A DNA stretch of 64,000 nucleotides from Gemmobacter sp. (GCF_034676705.1 NZ_JAUCBS010000005.1:62001-126000), one strand, 5' to 3'. Numbered from the stretch's first letter, positions 7,396 through 15,559 are shown. Translations and numbers: made by a program. The notes: generated by a model not told the origin, from the sequence alone.

Positions 7396-8223
7396 TCAGG
7401 CAGCGTCCTGGCGCTGGATCCAGCGAGTGATGGTGCCGACCACCTCGTGCGGGTAATCCAGCACCATGCTGTGGCCGCCCTTGCCCAGCACCTCCAGCCG
7501 CGCGCCGGGGATCAGGCTGGCGATCTGATGGGACTGGGCGATGGGGGTCAGGATATCTTCGGCGCCGACCAGCACCATGGTGGGGGTCGTCACCCGGGGC
7601 AGGCCGGGGCGCGCGTCATAGTCCCGGATCGCCTGGGCCTGGGCGGCGTAGCCTTCGTAGCTGGTCGGCCAGGGGTTGCGGACCATCGCATCCACATAGG
7701 CGGCCGTCCGGGCGTGATCCGACAGGATCAGCGGCGACAAGGCCCAGGGCAGGGTCATGGTCACCATCGCCTCGGGCGCCACGCCACTGCGGCGCAGGGC
7801 CAGCTGGGCATCCAGCCAGCGGTGCTGCACGGTGGTATAGTTCGGCAGCGCATTCAGCAGCACCCCGGCGCGCAGCACGCGGCCATGGCGGATCAGCAGC
7901 GATTGCAGCACCGATCCGCCCAGCGACCAGCCGACCACCGCCGCCGGGCCAAGGCCCAGATGCCCGATCAGCGCCGCCGCATCATCGGCCATGTCGTCGA
8001 TGGTCCAGGGCGCGGCCGGAACCTCGCTCTGGCCGGTGCCGCGGTTGTCGAACACCAGCGTGCGGAAGTGCTGGCGGAACATGCCCACCACCCCCGACCA
8101 CGCCAGCGAATTCTGCCCCAGCCCGCTGATCAGCACCAGCGTGGGCCCGCTGCCGCCGATCTCGTAGGCCAGATCCACCCCGTTGACCCGCGCCCTGCCG
8201 CGGGCGGTTTCCGTTTCGGTCAT
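7396..8223 (-). CDS. Alpha/beta-fold hydrolase
   Basis: This is a 275-residue soluble serine hydrolase. The nucleophile elbow is GWSLGG (Ser100), the oxyanion region GLGQNSLAW, the acid in GAEDILTP and the histidine in GKGGHSMV. It resembles lactonases and ester hydrolases of the 3-oxoadipate enol-lactonase type (FDNRGTGQS motif). Spacing is 9 bases to the upstream hydrolase and 6 to ribB. Having two hydrolases after an LLM monooxygenase fits ring opening of a lactone made by Baeyer-Villiger oxidation, or ester cleavage. That role is an inference. Confidence 0.87.
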   Translation of the reverse strand: MTETETARGRARVNGVDLAYEIGGSGPTLVLISGLGQNSLAWSGVVGMFRQHFRTLVFDNRGTGQSEVPAAPWTIDDMADDAAALIGHLGLGPAAVVGWSLGGSVLQSLLIRHGRVLRAGVLLNALPNYTTVQHRWLDAQLALRRSGVAPEAMVTMTLPWALSPLILSDHARTAAYVDAMVRNPWPTSYEGYAAQAQAIRDYDARPGLPRVTTPTMVLVGAEDILTPIAQSHQIASLIPGARLEVLGKGGHSMVLDYPHEVVGTITRWIQRQDAA

Positions 8224-8232
8224 CGCCGGCCC

Positions 8233-9012
8233 CTAGCGCAGAAAATCATGAACGGCCGACAGGAAGGCCGCTTCCTGTTCGATCATCGGCAGGTGGCCGG
8301 CGTTGTCGATCAGCTGCACGCGGGCGCCGGGAATGGCCTTGCCGAACGCCTGCGCATAGGCCGGCGGCACCAGCCCGTCCTGCGCGCCATGGATCACCAG
8401 CGTTTCCGCCCGGATCAGCGGCAGCCGGCGCGACAGGCCCCGGTCGGGGATCGGCCACATGAAGCGGGACGCAGCGCCCAGGTTCGCGCTGCGGTAATAG
8501 ACGTAATCCGCCGCCGCGCCATCGTGGCTGTTGGGTTCCGCCCTGGCCCATTTTGCGGCATCGGCCCATTTCGCCGCATCGAATTCCGGGGCCGGAATGA
8601 CAAAGGGATCAGGCATCGGCACATCGTCCAGCCACAGCCCATAGGCATCGACCAGCACCAGCCGCCGCACCAGATGCGGAAAGATCGCCGCAATTTCGGC
8701 GGCGAACATGCCGCCCAGCGAATGGCCCATCAGATCGACCGGCCCATGGCTGGCCACCAGCGGTTCCAGCCACTGGCGGTAATGCAGCGCCAGTTCCAGA
8801 ATGCCCGTCATCCCCGACGCCCCGCCCGAGGCGCCAAAGCCCGGGTGTTCCGGCGCCAGCACCGGCCGCGCGGCTGCCAGCTTGTCCAGGAAGGGGGCGG
8901 CGCCCGGGTGCTGTTCGAACCCGTGCAGATAGACCAGCGGCGTGCTGCCCTGACCGCCCTTCCAGGCGCGGACCGGGGTTCCGTTCAGCGTGTCGATAAC
9001 GGCCTGCATCAT
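8233..9012 (-). CDS. Alpha/beta-fold hydrolase
   Basis: This 259-residue hydrolase has the HGFEQHPG oxyanion region, nucleophile elbow GHSLGG (Ser98), acid in HGAQDGLVPP and catalytic His in DNAGHLPMIEQ. The NAGHLP ending is close to meta-cleavage-product hydrolases and related esterases or C-C hydrolases. Its start codon overlaps the LLM monooxygenase stop by four bases (ATGA), so the two are translated in a coupled way and probably act in consecutive steps. It is only distantly similar to the next hydrolase (7396), so this is not a recent duplication. Confidence 0.87.
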   Translation of the reverse strand: MMQAVIDTLNGTPVRAWKGGQGSTPLVYLHGFEQHPGAAPFLDKLAAARPVLAPEHPGFGASGGASGMTGILELALHYRQWLEPLVASHGPVDLMGHSLGGMFAAEIAAIFPHLVRRLVLVDAYGLWLDDVPMPDPFVIPAPEFDAAKWADAAKWARAEPNSHDGAAADYVYYRSANLGAASRFMWPIPDRGLSRRLPLIRAETLVIHGAQDGLVPPAYAQAFGKAIPGARVQLIDNAGHLPMIEQEAAFLSAVHDFLR

Positions 9013-10289
9013 GCCCGTGCCCCCGCCAGTTTCAGCGGCTGGGCCGCGGTTTTCGCCAGTGCCGCCGCATGGGCGGCCTTGACCGACGGCGGGGTCCAGC
9101 GGTCTTCATGCTCCGACCACAGGCTGCGCAGGTGCGGATGCACCCGGGTCGCCATCAGATGGGTGTTCATCGCCGCCGTTTCCTCATCAAGGTTGCCCAT
9201 GTGCAGACAGGCGATCAGCTGGCCGACGCGCAGTTCCTTGACCATCTCCTCGATCCGCTGGCGCACCCGGTCGGGCGAGCCGGCAATGATGAAGCCGTGC
9301 TTGTCGTAATCCCAGAAATCCATCTCGCCGGCATTGGCGCGGGCCTTTTCCTCGGGCGGCAGGTTCTTGGCGGTTTCCTCGGCAAAGCGGGCCATGGCCT
9401 GCACCGATTTCTGGGTGCGAAAGCCGGGGCCGGTTTCGAACCCGGGATGGACGGAACGGTTGCGGTAGAAATACTTCACCGCCTCGGAATATTTCGCCTC
9501 TGCCTCGGCATCGGTTTCGGCGCAGCAGATCAGCTGGGTAAAGGCCAGCTGGAAGGGGTTGGTGTCATAGCCGCTTCTGGCGGCATGATCCCACCAGGCA
9601 TCGACCAGCGGCTTGGCCGAATGCAGGCCCGAGAACGACAGCTGGCCATAGCAATAGTCGTTCTTCAGCGCCAGATCCCAGGTCTCGACGCTGCCCGAAC
9701 CGGGCACCCAGATCGGCGGGCGTTTCTGCACCGGGCGGGGCCACAGGTTGACATAACGCAGCTTGGTATACTTGCCGTTGAAGGCAAAGGGCTCGGTCGA
9801 TTCCCATGCCTTCTGGATCAGCTCGCGCGCTTCATGGAAGCGTTCGCGCAGTTCGGTCGGCGAAACGCCATAGCAGTAAAGCGTGTCCATCGGCGTGCCG
9901 AAGACAAAGCCCGAAATCACACGCCCCTCGGACAGGCAGTCCAGCCAAGCCACTTCCTCGGCCACCCGCACCGGCGGGTTATACAGCGCAAGCGAGTCGC
10001 CGATGATCAGCAGGGCTGCGTTCTGCGTCGTATTGGCCAGCGTGGCCGCCAGCAGGTTGGGCGAGGGCGTCAGCGCAAAGGGCGTCTGGTGGTGTTCGTT
10101 CATGGCCAGGCCATCGAACCCCTCGCGGTCGGCTTGCTGCATCAGGCGGATGAACATGCGCGTCATCTCGCCCACCACGGCCGGCTCGCACCGGCTGATG
10201 GGCGTGGTCACCCAGCTCGATTCGCCGCTGGCGCGGAAGTCCGGCGGCAGGTCGGGGTAGCTGGCTTCGGCAAACCAATGAAGTTTCAA
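9009..10289 (-). CDS. LLM-class flavin-dependent monooxygenase, first gene of the IclR-linked operon
   Basis: This 426-residue luciferase-like TIM-barrel oxygenase uses reduced FMN from a partner reductase. Family signs are KLHWFAEASYP at the N-terminus, NEHHQTPFALTPSPN, the SEGRVISGFVFG strand and PIWVPGSGS. A TTG start at 10289 is chosen because AAGGGAGGAA stands 7 bases upstream; the frame open to 10343 lacks a ribosome site and starts inside a regulatory palindrome. Members of this class perform Baeyer-Villiger oxidations, desulfonation or C-N cleavage. The flavin reductase at 15038 could be its partner. Three IclR-type palindromes lie in the 260 bases upstream. Confidence 0.88.
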   Translation of the reverse strand: MKLHWFAEASYPDLPPDFRASGESSWVTTPISRCEPAVVGEMTRMFIRLMQQADREGFDGLAMNEHHQTPFALTPSPNLLAATLANTTQNAALLIIGDSLALYNPPVRVAEEVAWLDCLSEGRVISGFVFGTPMDTLYCYGVSPTELRERFHEARELIQKAWESTEPFAFNGKYTKLRYVNLWPRPVQKRPPIWVPGSGSVETWDLALKNDYCYGQLSFSGLHSAKPLVDAWWDHAARSGYDTNPFQLAFTQLICCAETDAEAEAKYSEAVKYFYRNRSVHPGFETGPGFRTQKSVQAMARFAEETAKNLPPEEKARANAGEMDFWDYDKHGFIIAGSPDRVRQRIEEMVKELRVGQLIACLHMGNLDEETAAMNTHLMATRVHPHLRSLWSEHEDRWTPPSVKAAHAAALAKTAAQPLKLAGARA

Positions 10290-10344
10290 GGCGATTCCTC
10301 CCTTGTGCGGATGGTCCGCTGCGCCGGGGGCGTTTTGGACCATA

Positions 10345-10361
10345 ATTCCACATTGTGGCTT
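10345..10361 (-). promoter_or_regulatory. IclR-type palindrome, site 1
   Basis: ATTCCACA-T-TGTGGCTT, centred on 10353. The left half is perfect against the consensus ATTCCACA-W-TGTGGAAT and the right half matches 6 of 8. It lies 56 bases before the LLM gene start. Confidence 0.65.
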
Positions 10362-10429
10362 TCCCTGATTGCATCGTCCTGAAGATGCGCCAGAAAGTCA
10401 ACGAAAATACTGCAAAACTAGGCCGTAAT

Positions 10430-10446
10430 GCGCCACAATGTGAGGG
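10430..10446 (-). promoter_or_regulatory. IclR-type palindrome, site 2 (weak)
   Basis: The core is CCACA-A-TGTGA, centred on 10438, with outer positions poorly conserved. It lies between sites 1 and 3 upstream of the LLM operon. Confidence 0.4.
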
Positions 10447-10481
10447 TTCTGGCCGGTTTGGCAGTATGTGGCTGATTTAGT

Positions 10482-10498
10482 ATTCCATATTGTGGAAT
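10482..10498 (-). promoter_or_regulatory. IclR-type palindrome, site 3 (best copy)
   Basis: ATTCCATA-T-TGTGGAAT, centred on 10490, with 15 of 16 arm positions fitting the consensus. It is just beyond the dctM terminator, at the distal end of the LLM operon promoter region. Confidence 0.72.
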
Positions 10499-10503
10499 AT
10501 AAT

Positions 10504-10532
10504 GGGGCGGCCGCACCCTGCGCGGCCGCCCC
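10504..10532 (-). terminator. Terminator of the TRAP transporter operon
   Basis: A perfect 11-bp stem (10504-10514 with 10522-10532, 7-base loop) lies 18 bases beyond the dctM stop. On the minus strand it is followed by ATTATATT. Confidence 0.72.
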
Positions 10533-10550
10533 GGTTCCATCCTGGCGGGC

Positions 10551-11858
10551 TTAGCCCAGCATGTCGGGCAGGAACAGGATGATCGCCGGGAACGCCACGC
10601 ACAGCGCCACGATCACCAGATCCGTCGCGATGAACCACGACACGCCCCGGAAGATCGTGCCCAGCGAGATCGAGCGGTCGACGACCCCCTTGATGACAAA
10701 GACGTTCATCCCGATGGGCGGCGACAGCATGCCGATTTCCAGCAGCTTGGTCAGGAACACCCCGAACCAGATCGCGTTGTAGCCGGCTTCGCCGACGATG
10801 GGCAGCACCACCGGCAGCGTCAGCATCATGGCGCCCACGGGTTCCAGGAACATGCCCAGCAGCAGGTAGATCAGCGTCACGCCCAGGATGATCATCAGGG
10901 GATGCGCCCCCATGCTGGTGATCGCCTCGGACAGCGCATCGCCCGACCCCGACAGCGCCAGGAACCGCGTCAGCAGGCTGGCCCCCACCGCAATCACCAG
11001 GATGGAAGATGTGGTGACGATGGTTTCCACCGCCGCCTTGCGCACGACCTCCAGGTTCAGCCGGCCGACGGCAAAGGCCACCACCGACGACAGGAAGGCG
11101 CCGATGGCCCCCGCCTCGGTCGGGGTGAAGAACCCGGCAAACAGGCCGCCGAACACGCCAAGGATGATCGCCAGGATCGGCGCGGTGCGCCCCAGTGCGG
11201 CGATTTTTTCCGACATCGGCACATGTTCGGTGACCGGCGGGGCCAGCCTGGGGTTCAGCTTGACCCGCACCATGATCATCATCGCATAGCCCGCCACCGT
11301 CATCAGGCCCACGACCAGCCCGCCCATGAACAGCTTGCCGACCGGCGCCTGCGCCATGACGGAATACAGGATCATGATCAGCGACGGCGGGATCAGCGCG
11401 CCGATGGTGCCGCCCGCCGCAACCGTCCCGGTGGCCAGCGAGGGATCATAGTTGTAGCGCGTCATTTCCGGCACGGCGATCTTGCCCATGGCGGCCGAAC
11501 AGGCCACCGACGATCCGGTCACCGCCGCAAAGCCGCCGCAGCCAAAGATCGACGCCACCGCCAGCCCGCCCGGCAGGCCCGACATCCAGACCCGCGCGGC
11601 GGTGAACAACCCTTCGGTCAATCGGGCATGGTAGCAGACGAAGCCCATGAACAGGAACGCCGGAACCGAGCTGAGCACCCAGTTCGAGGCAAAGTGGAAC
11701 GGAATGATCCCCAGCGATCCCCAGGCGATCTTCCACCCCATCAGCGCCCAGATGCCGCAGAACGACACCGTGATCAGCGAAATGCCGATCGGAATGCGCA
11801 GCAGGATCAGCGTCAGCAGGACGATGACGAAGTATAGGCCGATCTCGATCTCAGACAT
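10551..11858 (-). CDS. TRAP transporter large permease (DctM family)
   Basis: This 435-residue inner-membrane protein has about 12 hydrophobic segments. It is the ion-coupled transport subunit of a tripartite (TRAP) importer for an organic acid. Typical family blocks are FMGFVCYHARLTEGLF, GCGGFAAVTGSS, GALIPPS, FTPTEAGAIGA and GMLSPPIGMN. The start at 11858 follows AAGGAACATAT; it overlaps the small-subunit stop by 8 bases, and the extra upstream frame lies inside that gene. Transport is driven by a sodium or proton gradient. Specificity is set by the binding protein at 12535. The operon is likely under IclR control together with the degradation genes downstream. Confidence 0.93.
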   Translation of the reverse strand: MSEIEIGLYFVIVLLTLILLRIPIGISLITVSFCGIWALMGWKIAWGSLGIIPFHFASNWVLSSVPAFLFMGFVCYHARLTEGLFTAARVWMSGLPGGLAVASIFGCGGFAAVTGSSVACSAAMGKIAVPEMTRYNYDPSLATGTVAAGGTIGALIPPSLIMILYSVMAQAPVGKLFMGGLVVGLMTVAGYAMMIMVRVKLNPRLAPPVTEHVPMSEKIAALGRTAPILAIILGVFGGLFAGFFTPTEAGAIGAFLSSVVAFAVGRLNLEVVRKAAVETIVTTSSILVIAVGASLLTRFLALSGSGDALSEAITSMGAHPLMIILGVTLIYLLLGMFLEPVGAMMLTLPVVLPIVGEAGYNAIWFGVFLTKLLEIGMLSPPIGMNVFVIKGVVDRSISLGTIFRGVSWFIATDLVIVALCVAFPAIILFLPDMLG

Positions 11859-12414
11859 TTTCGATATGTTCCTTGGAGACCAGCTCCATCCCCGCTGGCA
11901 GGTCGTCGGCATCGGGACCAAAGGGGCGGTTGGTCAGCTGGCAGACCAGCTTGAACGCGCAGATCAGCGTCGACAGGCCAAAGCCCAGCGGCAGCAGGAA
12001 ATAGCTGGGCCAGCTGATCACCGGATCGCCGGCGCCCACGTTGATGACCGTGCCCTTGCGCATCTGGGTCATCGCCTCCAGCCAGGTGCGCCAGCACAGC
12101 ATGGCCATCACCAGAACGGCCAGCGCGGTTCCGGCGATGATCAGCCAGCGCACCACGCCGGCGGGCATCAGTTCCGTCAGCACCTCGACCGAGATATGCG
12201 CGTCGCGCTCATCCGTCAGTGCCAGCGGCAGGAAGCAGATGCCGATCATGTACAGCAGCGACACCACCTCGATGGTGCCGGTCAGCGGATAGTTGAAGAT
12301 GTTGCGCAATGCGACGTCTAAGGTCACATGCAGGATCAGCAGGACGACCAGCGCCGATCCCAGAAAGCCCATCACCCCTGTCAGGCGCCGGACGACCTTG
12401 TGTAGAAAATCCAT
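11851..12414 (-). CDS. TRAP transporter small permease (DctQ family)
   Basis: This 187-residue membrane protein has four predicted helices, with short loops and the DERDAHISVEVL segment (conserved E-R-D-x-H-I in DctQ). It pairs with the DctM protein and may dock the binding protein. The position between binding protein and large permease, and the 8-base overlap with dctM, is the standard TRAP order P-Q-M. A 120-base gap with a 12-bp hairpin separates it from dctP, which may lower its expression relative to the binding protein. Confidence 0.9.
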   Translation of the reverse strand: MDFLHKVVRRLTGVMGFLGSALVVLLILHVTLDVALRNIFNYPLTGTIEVVSLLYMIGICFLPLALTDERDAHISVEVLTELMPAGVVRWLIIAGTALAVLVMAMLCWRTWLEAMTQMRKGTVINVGAGDPVISWPSYFLLPLGFGLSTLICAFKLVCQLTNRPFGPDADDLPAGMELVSKEHIENV

Positions 12415-12465
12415 GTCCCCTCCCCAGGGTTCCGCCCCGGCCCCCTCCGGGCCCTTGGGGCGCGG

Positions 12466-12513
12466 CGCGCGCCTTGCGGGGCGCGTCGTAGTGCGGGTCC
12501 GGCAAGGCGCGCG
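12466..12513 (-). promoter_or_regulatory. Intercistronic hairpin between dctP and dctQ
   Basis: A perfect 12-bp inverted repeat (12466-12477 with 12502-12513, 24-base loop) lies in the 120-base gap. It has no U-tract, so attenuation or 3'-end stabilisation of the dctP mRNA is more likely than full termination. Confidence 0.5.
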
Positions 12514-12534
12514 AACGCCCTGCCGGGTCCGGTG

Positions 12535-13686
12535 TCACATGCCGTAGGTCTTGGGATCGACGTTCTTGAACATCTGGGTCCAGAACAGCTCGCGCAGCTG
12601 GTCGCGGCTTTCGATCGGGTCGACCAGATCCAGCCACTTGGCATACATCGCTTCGAAATCGGCCGCGATGGTGTCGGCATCATCCACGCCGAAGTTGGAC
12701 TTGTAGCCGGCCAGCGTGCCCGGACGGTCGTTGCGCGCGAACTCGCGCATCTTGTCCATGGCGGCCGGGTCGCCGTTCACCAGCTGGATGTTCTTGTCGG
12801 CGGCCACCTTCTGGTTGGTGATCGCATCGGCATAATAACCCCAGGTGATGTCGGCCGAAATCTGGCTGGCCCCCCACAGCACGGCGGCGCGCTGGTCATC
12901 GTTCAGCTTGCGCCACGAATCCAGGTTGATGTTGTTCACCGCCACGTTCGACGACAGGCCGCCCGGCAGGTCGACGGTGACGTATTTCACCACATCCGCC
13001 AGGCTCATGTTCGTCAGTTCCGGCAACGACAGCTGGCTGCAATCCACCACGCCCTGGCTCAGCGCCTCGTAGGTTTCGTTGGCGGGGAACTGCACGGGGG
13101 TCGCGCCCAGGTTGGTGAACAGGCGGTTGACCACGGCGTGGCTGACGCGCACCTTCATGCCCTTCAACTCGTCCAGCGTGCGCACCGGCTTGGTGCAGAG
13201 CGCCATGTTGATCGAGCTGGTGGCGCCGCCCATGTAGACCTGGTTCTGACCCTGGAATTCGGTCAGGCATTTCGGGCATTTGGTCAGGGTGTATTCGATG
13301 ACCGCGCCGGCATAGGCCACGCTTTCCTTGCCGCGCGGCTCTTGCAGGTTCACCATCAGCTGAAGGTCTTGCATCAGCATGTAGCGCGGGAAATCCTTGG
13401 GCGTCAGCGCCGCCACCACATAGCCGATATCGGCCATGCCATCGCGCAGCCCCGGGCCGGTTTCGGCCAGCGACAGCAGCGACATGGGAAAGTTCCGCAC
13501 CGTCACCGACCCGCCCGAGCGTTCCTTGATCGCCGCCGCGTAGTCATCGGCCGCGATGCCGACGGTCGAGGCCGCCGGATAGCCGAACGCATATTTCAGC
13601 GTTTCGGCCGAGGCCGCGCCCGCCAGTGCCAGCCCCGCGACCGCCGAGGCCGCAAACGCACCGGCCCGCAAAATCCTGTTCGCCAT
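12535..13686 (-). CDS. TRAP transporter substrate-binding protein (DctP family)
   Basis: This 383-residue periplasmic binding protein has a clear Sec signal (MANR then a hydrophobic stretch, cleavage expected after ASA near residue 27). The mature protein has DctP features: GMADIGYVV, the hinge LDELKGMKVRV with arginine-carboxylate contact expected nearby, and the FPANETYEALSQGVVDC block. A CPKC motif and further cysteines are present, uncommon in this family, and might form disulfides in the periplasm. The start at 13686 has GGGAGGAAGAC in front; the frame continuing upstream to 13890 holds a regulatory palindrome. The ligand is probably the acid degraded by the neighbouring IclR-linked enzymes. 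Confidence 0.9.
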   Translation of the reverse strand: MANRILRAGAFAASAVAGLALAGAASAETLKYAFGYPAASTVGIAADDYAAAIKERSGGSVTVRNFPMSLLSLAETGPGLRDGMADIGYVVAALTPKDFPRYMLMQDLQLMVNLQEPRGKESVAYAGAVIEYTLTKCPKCLTEFQGQNQVYMGGATSSINMALCTKPVRTLDELKGMKVRVSHAVVNRLFTNLGATPVQFPANETYEALSQGVVDCSQLSLPELTNMSLADVVKYVTVDLPGGLSSNVAVNNINLDSWRKLNDDQRAAVLWGASQISADITWGYYADAITNQKVAADKNIQLVNGDPAAMDKMREFARNDRPGTLAGYKSNFGVDDADTIAADFEAMYAKWLDLVDPIESRDQLRELFWTQMFKNVDPKTYGM

Positions 13687-13883
13687 TGTCTTCCTCCCTG
13701 CGTGTTGTTGGTTCCGGTGCCGCCCGCTGCGCCCGCTGGTGGGCGGGGGGCGGTCGGCGCCGGCATCCTGTGGCGGTGGCCGGCATGGCCGTTCCGCCGT
13801 TCGACAGGCCCCGGCAAGCCGGGAACCATCGCTGTCCGTATGCAGAACCGCGGGCGTCGATCCTCCGTGACGCGATCCGAAAG

Positions 13884-13900
13884 ACTCCACATAGTGGATG
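13884..13900 (-). promoter_or_regulatory. IclR-type palindrome, site 4
   Basis: ACTCCACA-T-AGTGGATG, centred on 13892; the left arm fits 7 of 8 and the right 5 of 8. It lies upstream of dctP. Confidence 0.5.
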
Positions 13901-14093
13901 CTTGTCAGGGTGCGATGCAGGGCTGCAATCTGTCAAGAGATATGTCGTATCCACGGCAAAGCATTTCGCCCTGCCGGTTTCCAGCCATGGAAACACCGTA
14001 GAATTCCGGGCTGTGGCGGGGCTGGCTGCGGCCTGCGGGGCAGGGGTGCCCACGCCAGCGGCAGCCGCGCCCGGCGGCGGGCGGTGCGGCCGG

Positions 14094-14110
14094 ACTGCAC
14101 AATATGGAAC
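14094..14110 (-). promoter_or_regulatory. IclR-type palindrome, site 5
   Basis: ACTGCACA-A-TATGGAAC, centred on 14102; 6 of 8 positions fit in each arm. It lies between the iclR stop and the TRAP operon. Confidence 0.45.
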
Positions 14111-14136
14111 CGATTCCGGCGGGTGATTCGCCCGGC

Positions 14137-14904
14137 CTAGTGCAGGTCCAGCGCCGCGCCGACGCGCTCGGCCGTCATGCGCAGAATGGGCAGGATGCGG
14201 GCCAGGTGATCTTCGGTCAGCCGGTCCAGCGGGGCCACGATCGACAGCGACAGGGTGGGCAGCCCGCGGTCGGTCGGCACCGCCACGCCCACGCCGCGCA
14301 CTCCCTGGATCGGCTTGTCGGAAATATCGGCAAAGCCGCGCGCGCGGGTGCTGACAACGCGGCCGCGAATCTCGTCCGGGGGCACCGGGGACTGGCTGTA
14401 AGCCTTGGCAGACAGGACTTCTTCGATCTCGGCATCCTGCATGGCGGCCAGCAGCGCCACCCCGCCGGTGCCGACCCCCAGCAGCAGCCGTTCGCCAATC
14501 TCGGCCACCTTGGCATTGATCGGCTGCAAGCCGTCGGCGCGGTCCAGGCAGACGGTTTCGGTGCCGGTGCGCAGTGCCAGAAAGCAGGTATCGCCGGTGT
14601 CGGACGCCAGGCTGCGCAGGTGGGGACGGCACAGTTCCACAACCCGCGCGTGAAAGCCCGAGGCAAGGCCCAGTTCGAACGCCAGCGGGCCCAGCCGGTA
14701 CAGTTTGGAGTCGTCGTCCTGCACCACGAACTGCTCGTGGATCAGCGCCAGCAAGATGCGGCGCACCGTGGGTTCCGTCAGGCCGGTCGAGGCGGCCAGA
14801 TCGCGCAGGCGGCGGCCTTCGGGGGCGCCGCGCGGAATGGCGCGCAGCACCTCGGCCGCGCGCGAGATCAGTTGCGCGCCCTGCGGCGCTTCTTCGCGGT
14901 CCAT
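14137..14904 (-). CDS. IclR-family transcriptional regulator
   Basis: This 255-residue regulator has an N-terminal winged helix (about 12-75; LRDLAASTGLTEPTVRRILLA) and a C-terminal IclR effector domain (about 80-250; FLALRTGTETVCLDRADG, GVGTGGVALLA, RGFADISDKPIQGV). The domain binds a small acid effector in the family. It sits directly between the TRAP operon and the SDR/dehydrogenase operon, and a copy of the ATTCCACA-W-TGTGGAAT element lies 9 bases before its own start. It is the natural candidate for binding the six copies seen at 10345-14929. Whether it activates or represses cannot be told. Confidence 0.92.
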   Translation of the reverse strand: MDREEAPQGAQLISRAAEVLRAIPRGAPEGRRLRDLAASTGLTEPTVRRILLALIHEQFVVQDDDSKLYRLGPLAFELGLASGFHARVVELCRPHLRSLASDTGDTCFLALRTGTETVCLDRADGLQPINAKVAEIGERLLLGVGTGGVALLAAMQDAEIEEVLSAKAYSQSPVPPDEIRGRVVSTRARGFADISDKPIQGVRGVGVAVPTDRGLPTLSLSIVAPLDRLTEDHLARILPILRMTAERVGAALDLH

Positions 14905-14912
14905 CCTGCCCT

Positions 14913-14929
14913 CTTTTACATTGTGGAAT
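14913..14929 (-). promoter_or_regulatory. IclR-type palindrome, site 6 (iclR own promoter)
   Basis: CTTTTACA-T-TGTGGAAT, centred on 14921; the right arm is perfect and the left 5 of 8. It lies 9 bases before the iclR start codon, which suggests autoregulation. Confidence 0.55.
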
Positions 14930-14997
14930 GTCTAGCGCCGATTTTGCCGGCTGTCACCTGTTCGCGGACAGCTGACGGCAGGGCGGCGCGGGCAGGG

Positions 14998-15031
14998 CGC
15001 GCGGCCGGCCTTGCGGGGGGCCGGCCGCGCG
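14998..15031 (-). terminator. 13-bp hairpin after the flavin reductase gene
   Basis: A perfect stem (14998-15010 with 15019-15031, 8-base loop) starts 7 bases after the stop at 15038. There is no U-tract, so it may stabilise the mRNA end or be a weak terminator. Confidence 0.5.
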
Positions 15032-15037
15032 ATCGGG

Positions 15038-15559
15038 TCAGTTGGCGTCGTCGGGGTTCAGGCGGTGCCAGCGGCGGTCAAGGTAGACAAAGGCACTCTC
15101 GGCCGCCGATCCTTCGGCGCGGGGGGCAGCACCTTCCAGCAGTTCGGCCGCGATCAGCGTGGCGCCTTTCAGCTGCATGGTTCCCACCGGCTTGGCGCGG
15201 AACCAGGCCGCGACCCCGCGATAGCGCGGTTCGCCCGTGGGCAGGCGGTCCCAGGCCACATCGGGACCGAAACGGTCGATGTTGCTGGTGGCGCCCAGCC
15301 GGGCGATGGGCAGATCCGCCGCCCGCATCATGTGGATGACCAGCGTTTCCGCCCGCAAGAGCGCCGCCGTGGCCGAGGATTTCGACGACAGCGAAAAGGC
15401 CACCGTGGGCGGATCGGCGCTGACAGAGATCAGCGAGCTGACCGTCAGCGCCACCGGCCCGTCACCGGGATCTGCGGTCAGCACCGCCACCCCGGCAGGG
15501 TGGCAGCGGAACGCTTCGCGAAAGGCCTCGGTCAGGTCCTGGGGGGCAGTCAGTGTCAC
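15038..15559 (-). CDS. Flavin reductase family protein (HpaC-like)
   Basis: This 173-residue FMN-binding split-barrel protein fits NAD(P)H:flavin reductases that feed reduced flavin to two-component monooxygenases. Signs are the N-terminal FREAFRCHPAGVAVLTA, SSLISVSADPPTVAFSLS, and a GATLIAAELLEG segment. A GTG start at 15559 is chosen, with AAAGGACG upstream; the frame continuing to 15835 overlaps the hydratase gene. It closes an operon (SDR, acyl-CoA dehydrogenase, hydratase, reductase). No oxygenase is in that operon, so the LLM protein at 9009 is the most likely partner. Confidence 0.85.
   Translation of the reverse strand: MTLTAPQDLTEAFREAFRCHPAGVAVLTADPGDGPVALTVSSLISVSADPPTVAFSLSSKSSATAALLRAETLVIHMMRAADLPIARLGATSNIDRFGPDVAWDRLPTGEPRYRGVAAWFRAKPVGTMQLKGATLIAAELLEGAAPRAEGSAAESAFVYLDRRWHRLNPDDAN

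Larger units (their letters stand above)
13687..14136 (-). promoter_or_regulatory. 450-base non-coding promoter region of the TRAP operon
   Basis: No gene is supported here. It holds two IclR-type palindromes (13884 and 14094) and a TTGACA on the minus strand at 13936-13931, for which I see no convincing -10 partner. The open frames across it are high-GC shadows. Confidence 0.6.

Noticed and set aside
6130..9309. 1059-residue plus-strand open frame across the LLM/hydrolase/ribB operon
   Set aside because: It is antisense to six well-supported genes, is rich in Gly/Gln/His/Arg as expected for a GC-rich shadow frame, and has no recognisable domain.
13861..13890. Longer start of the TRAP binding protein at 13890
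   Set aside because: It would place 68 residues before a perfect signal peptide and cover an IclR-type palindrome; the ATG at 13686 has GGGAGGAAG in front.
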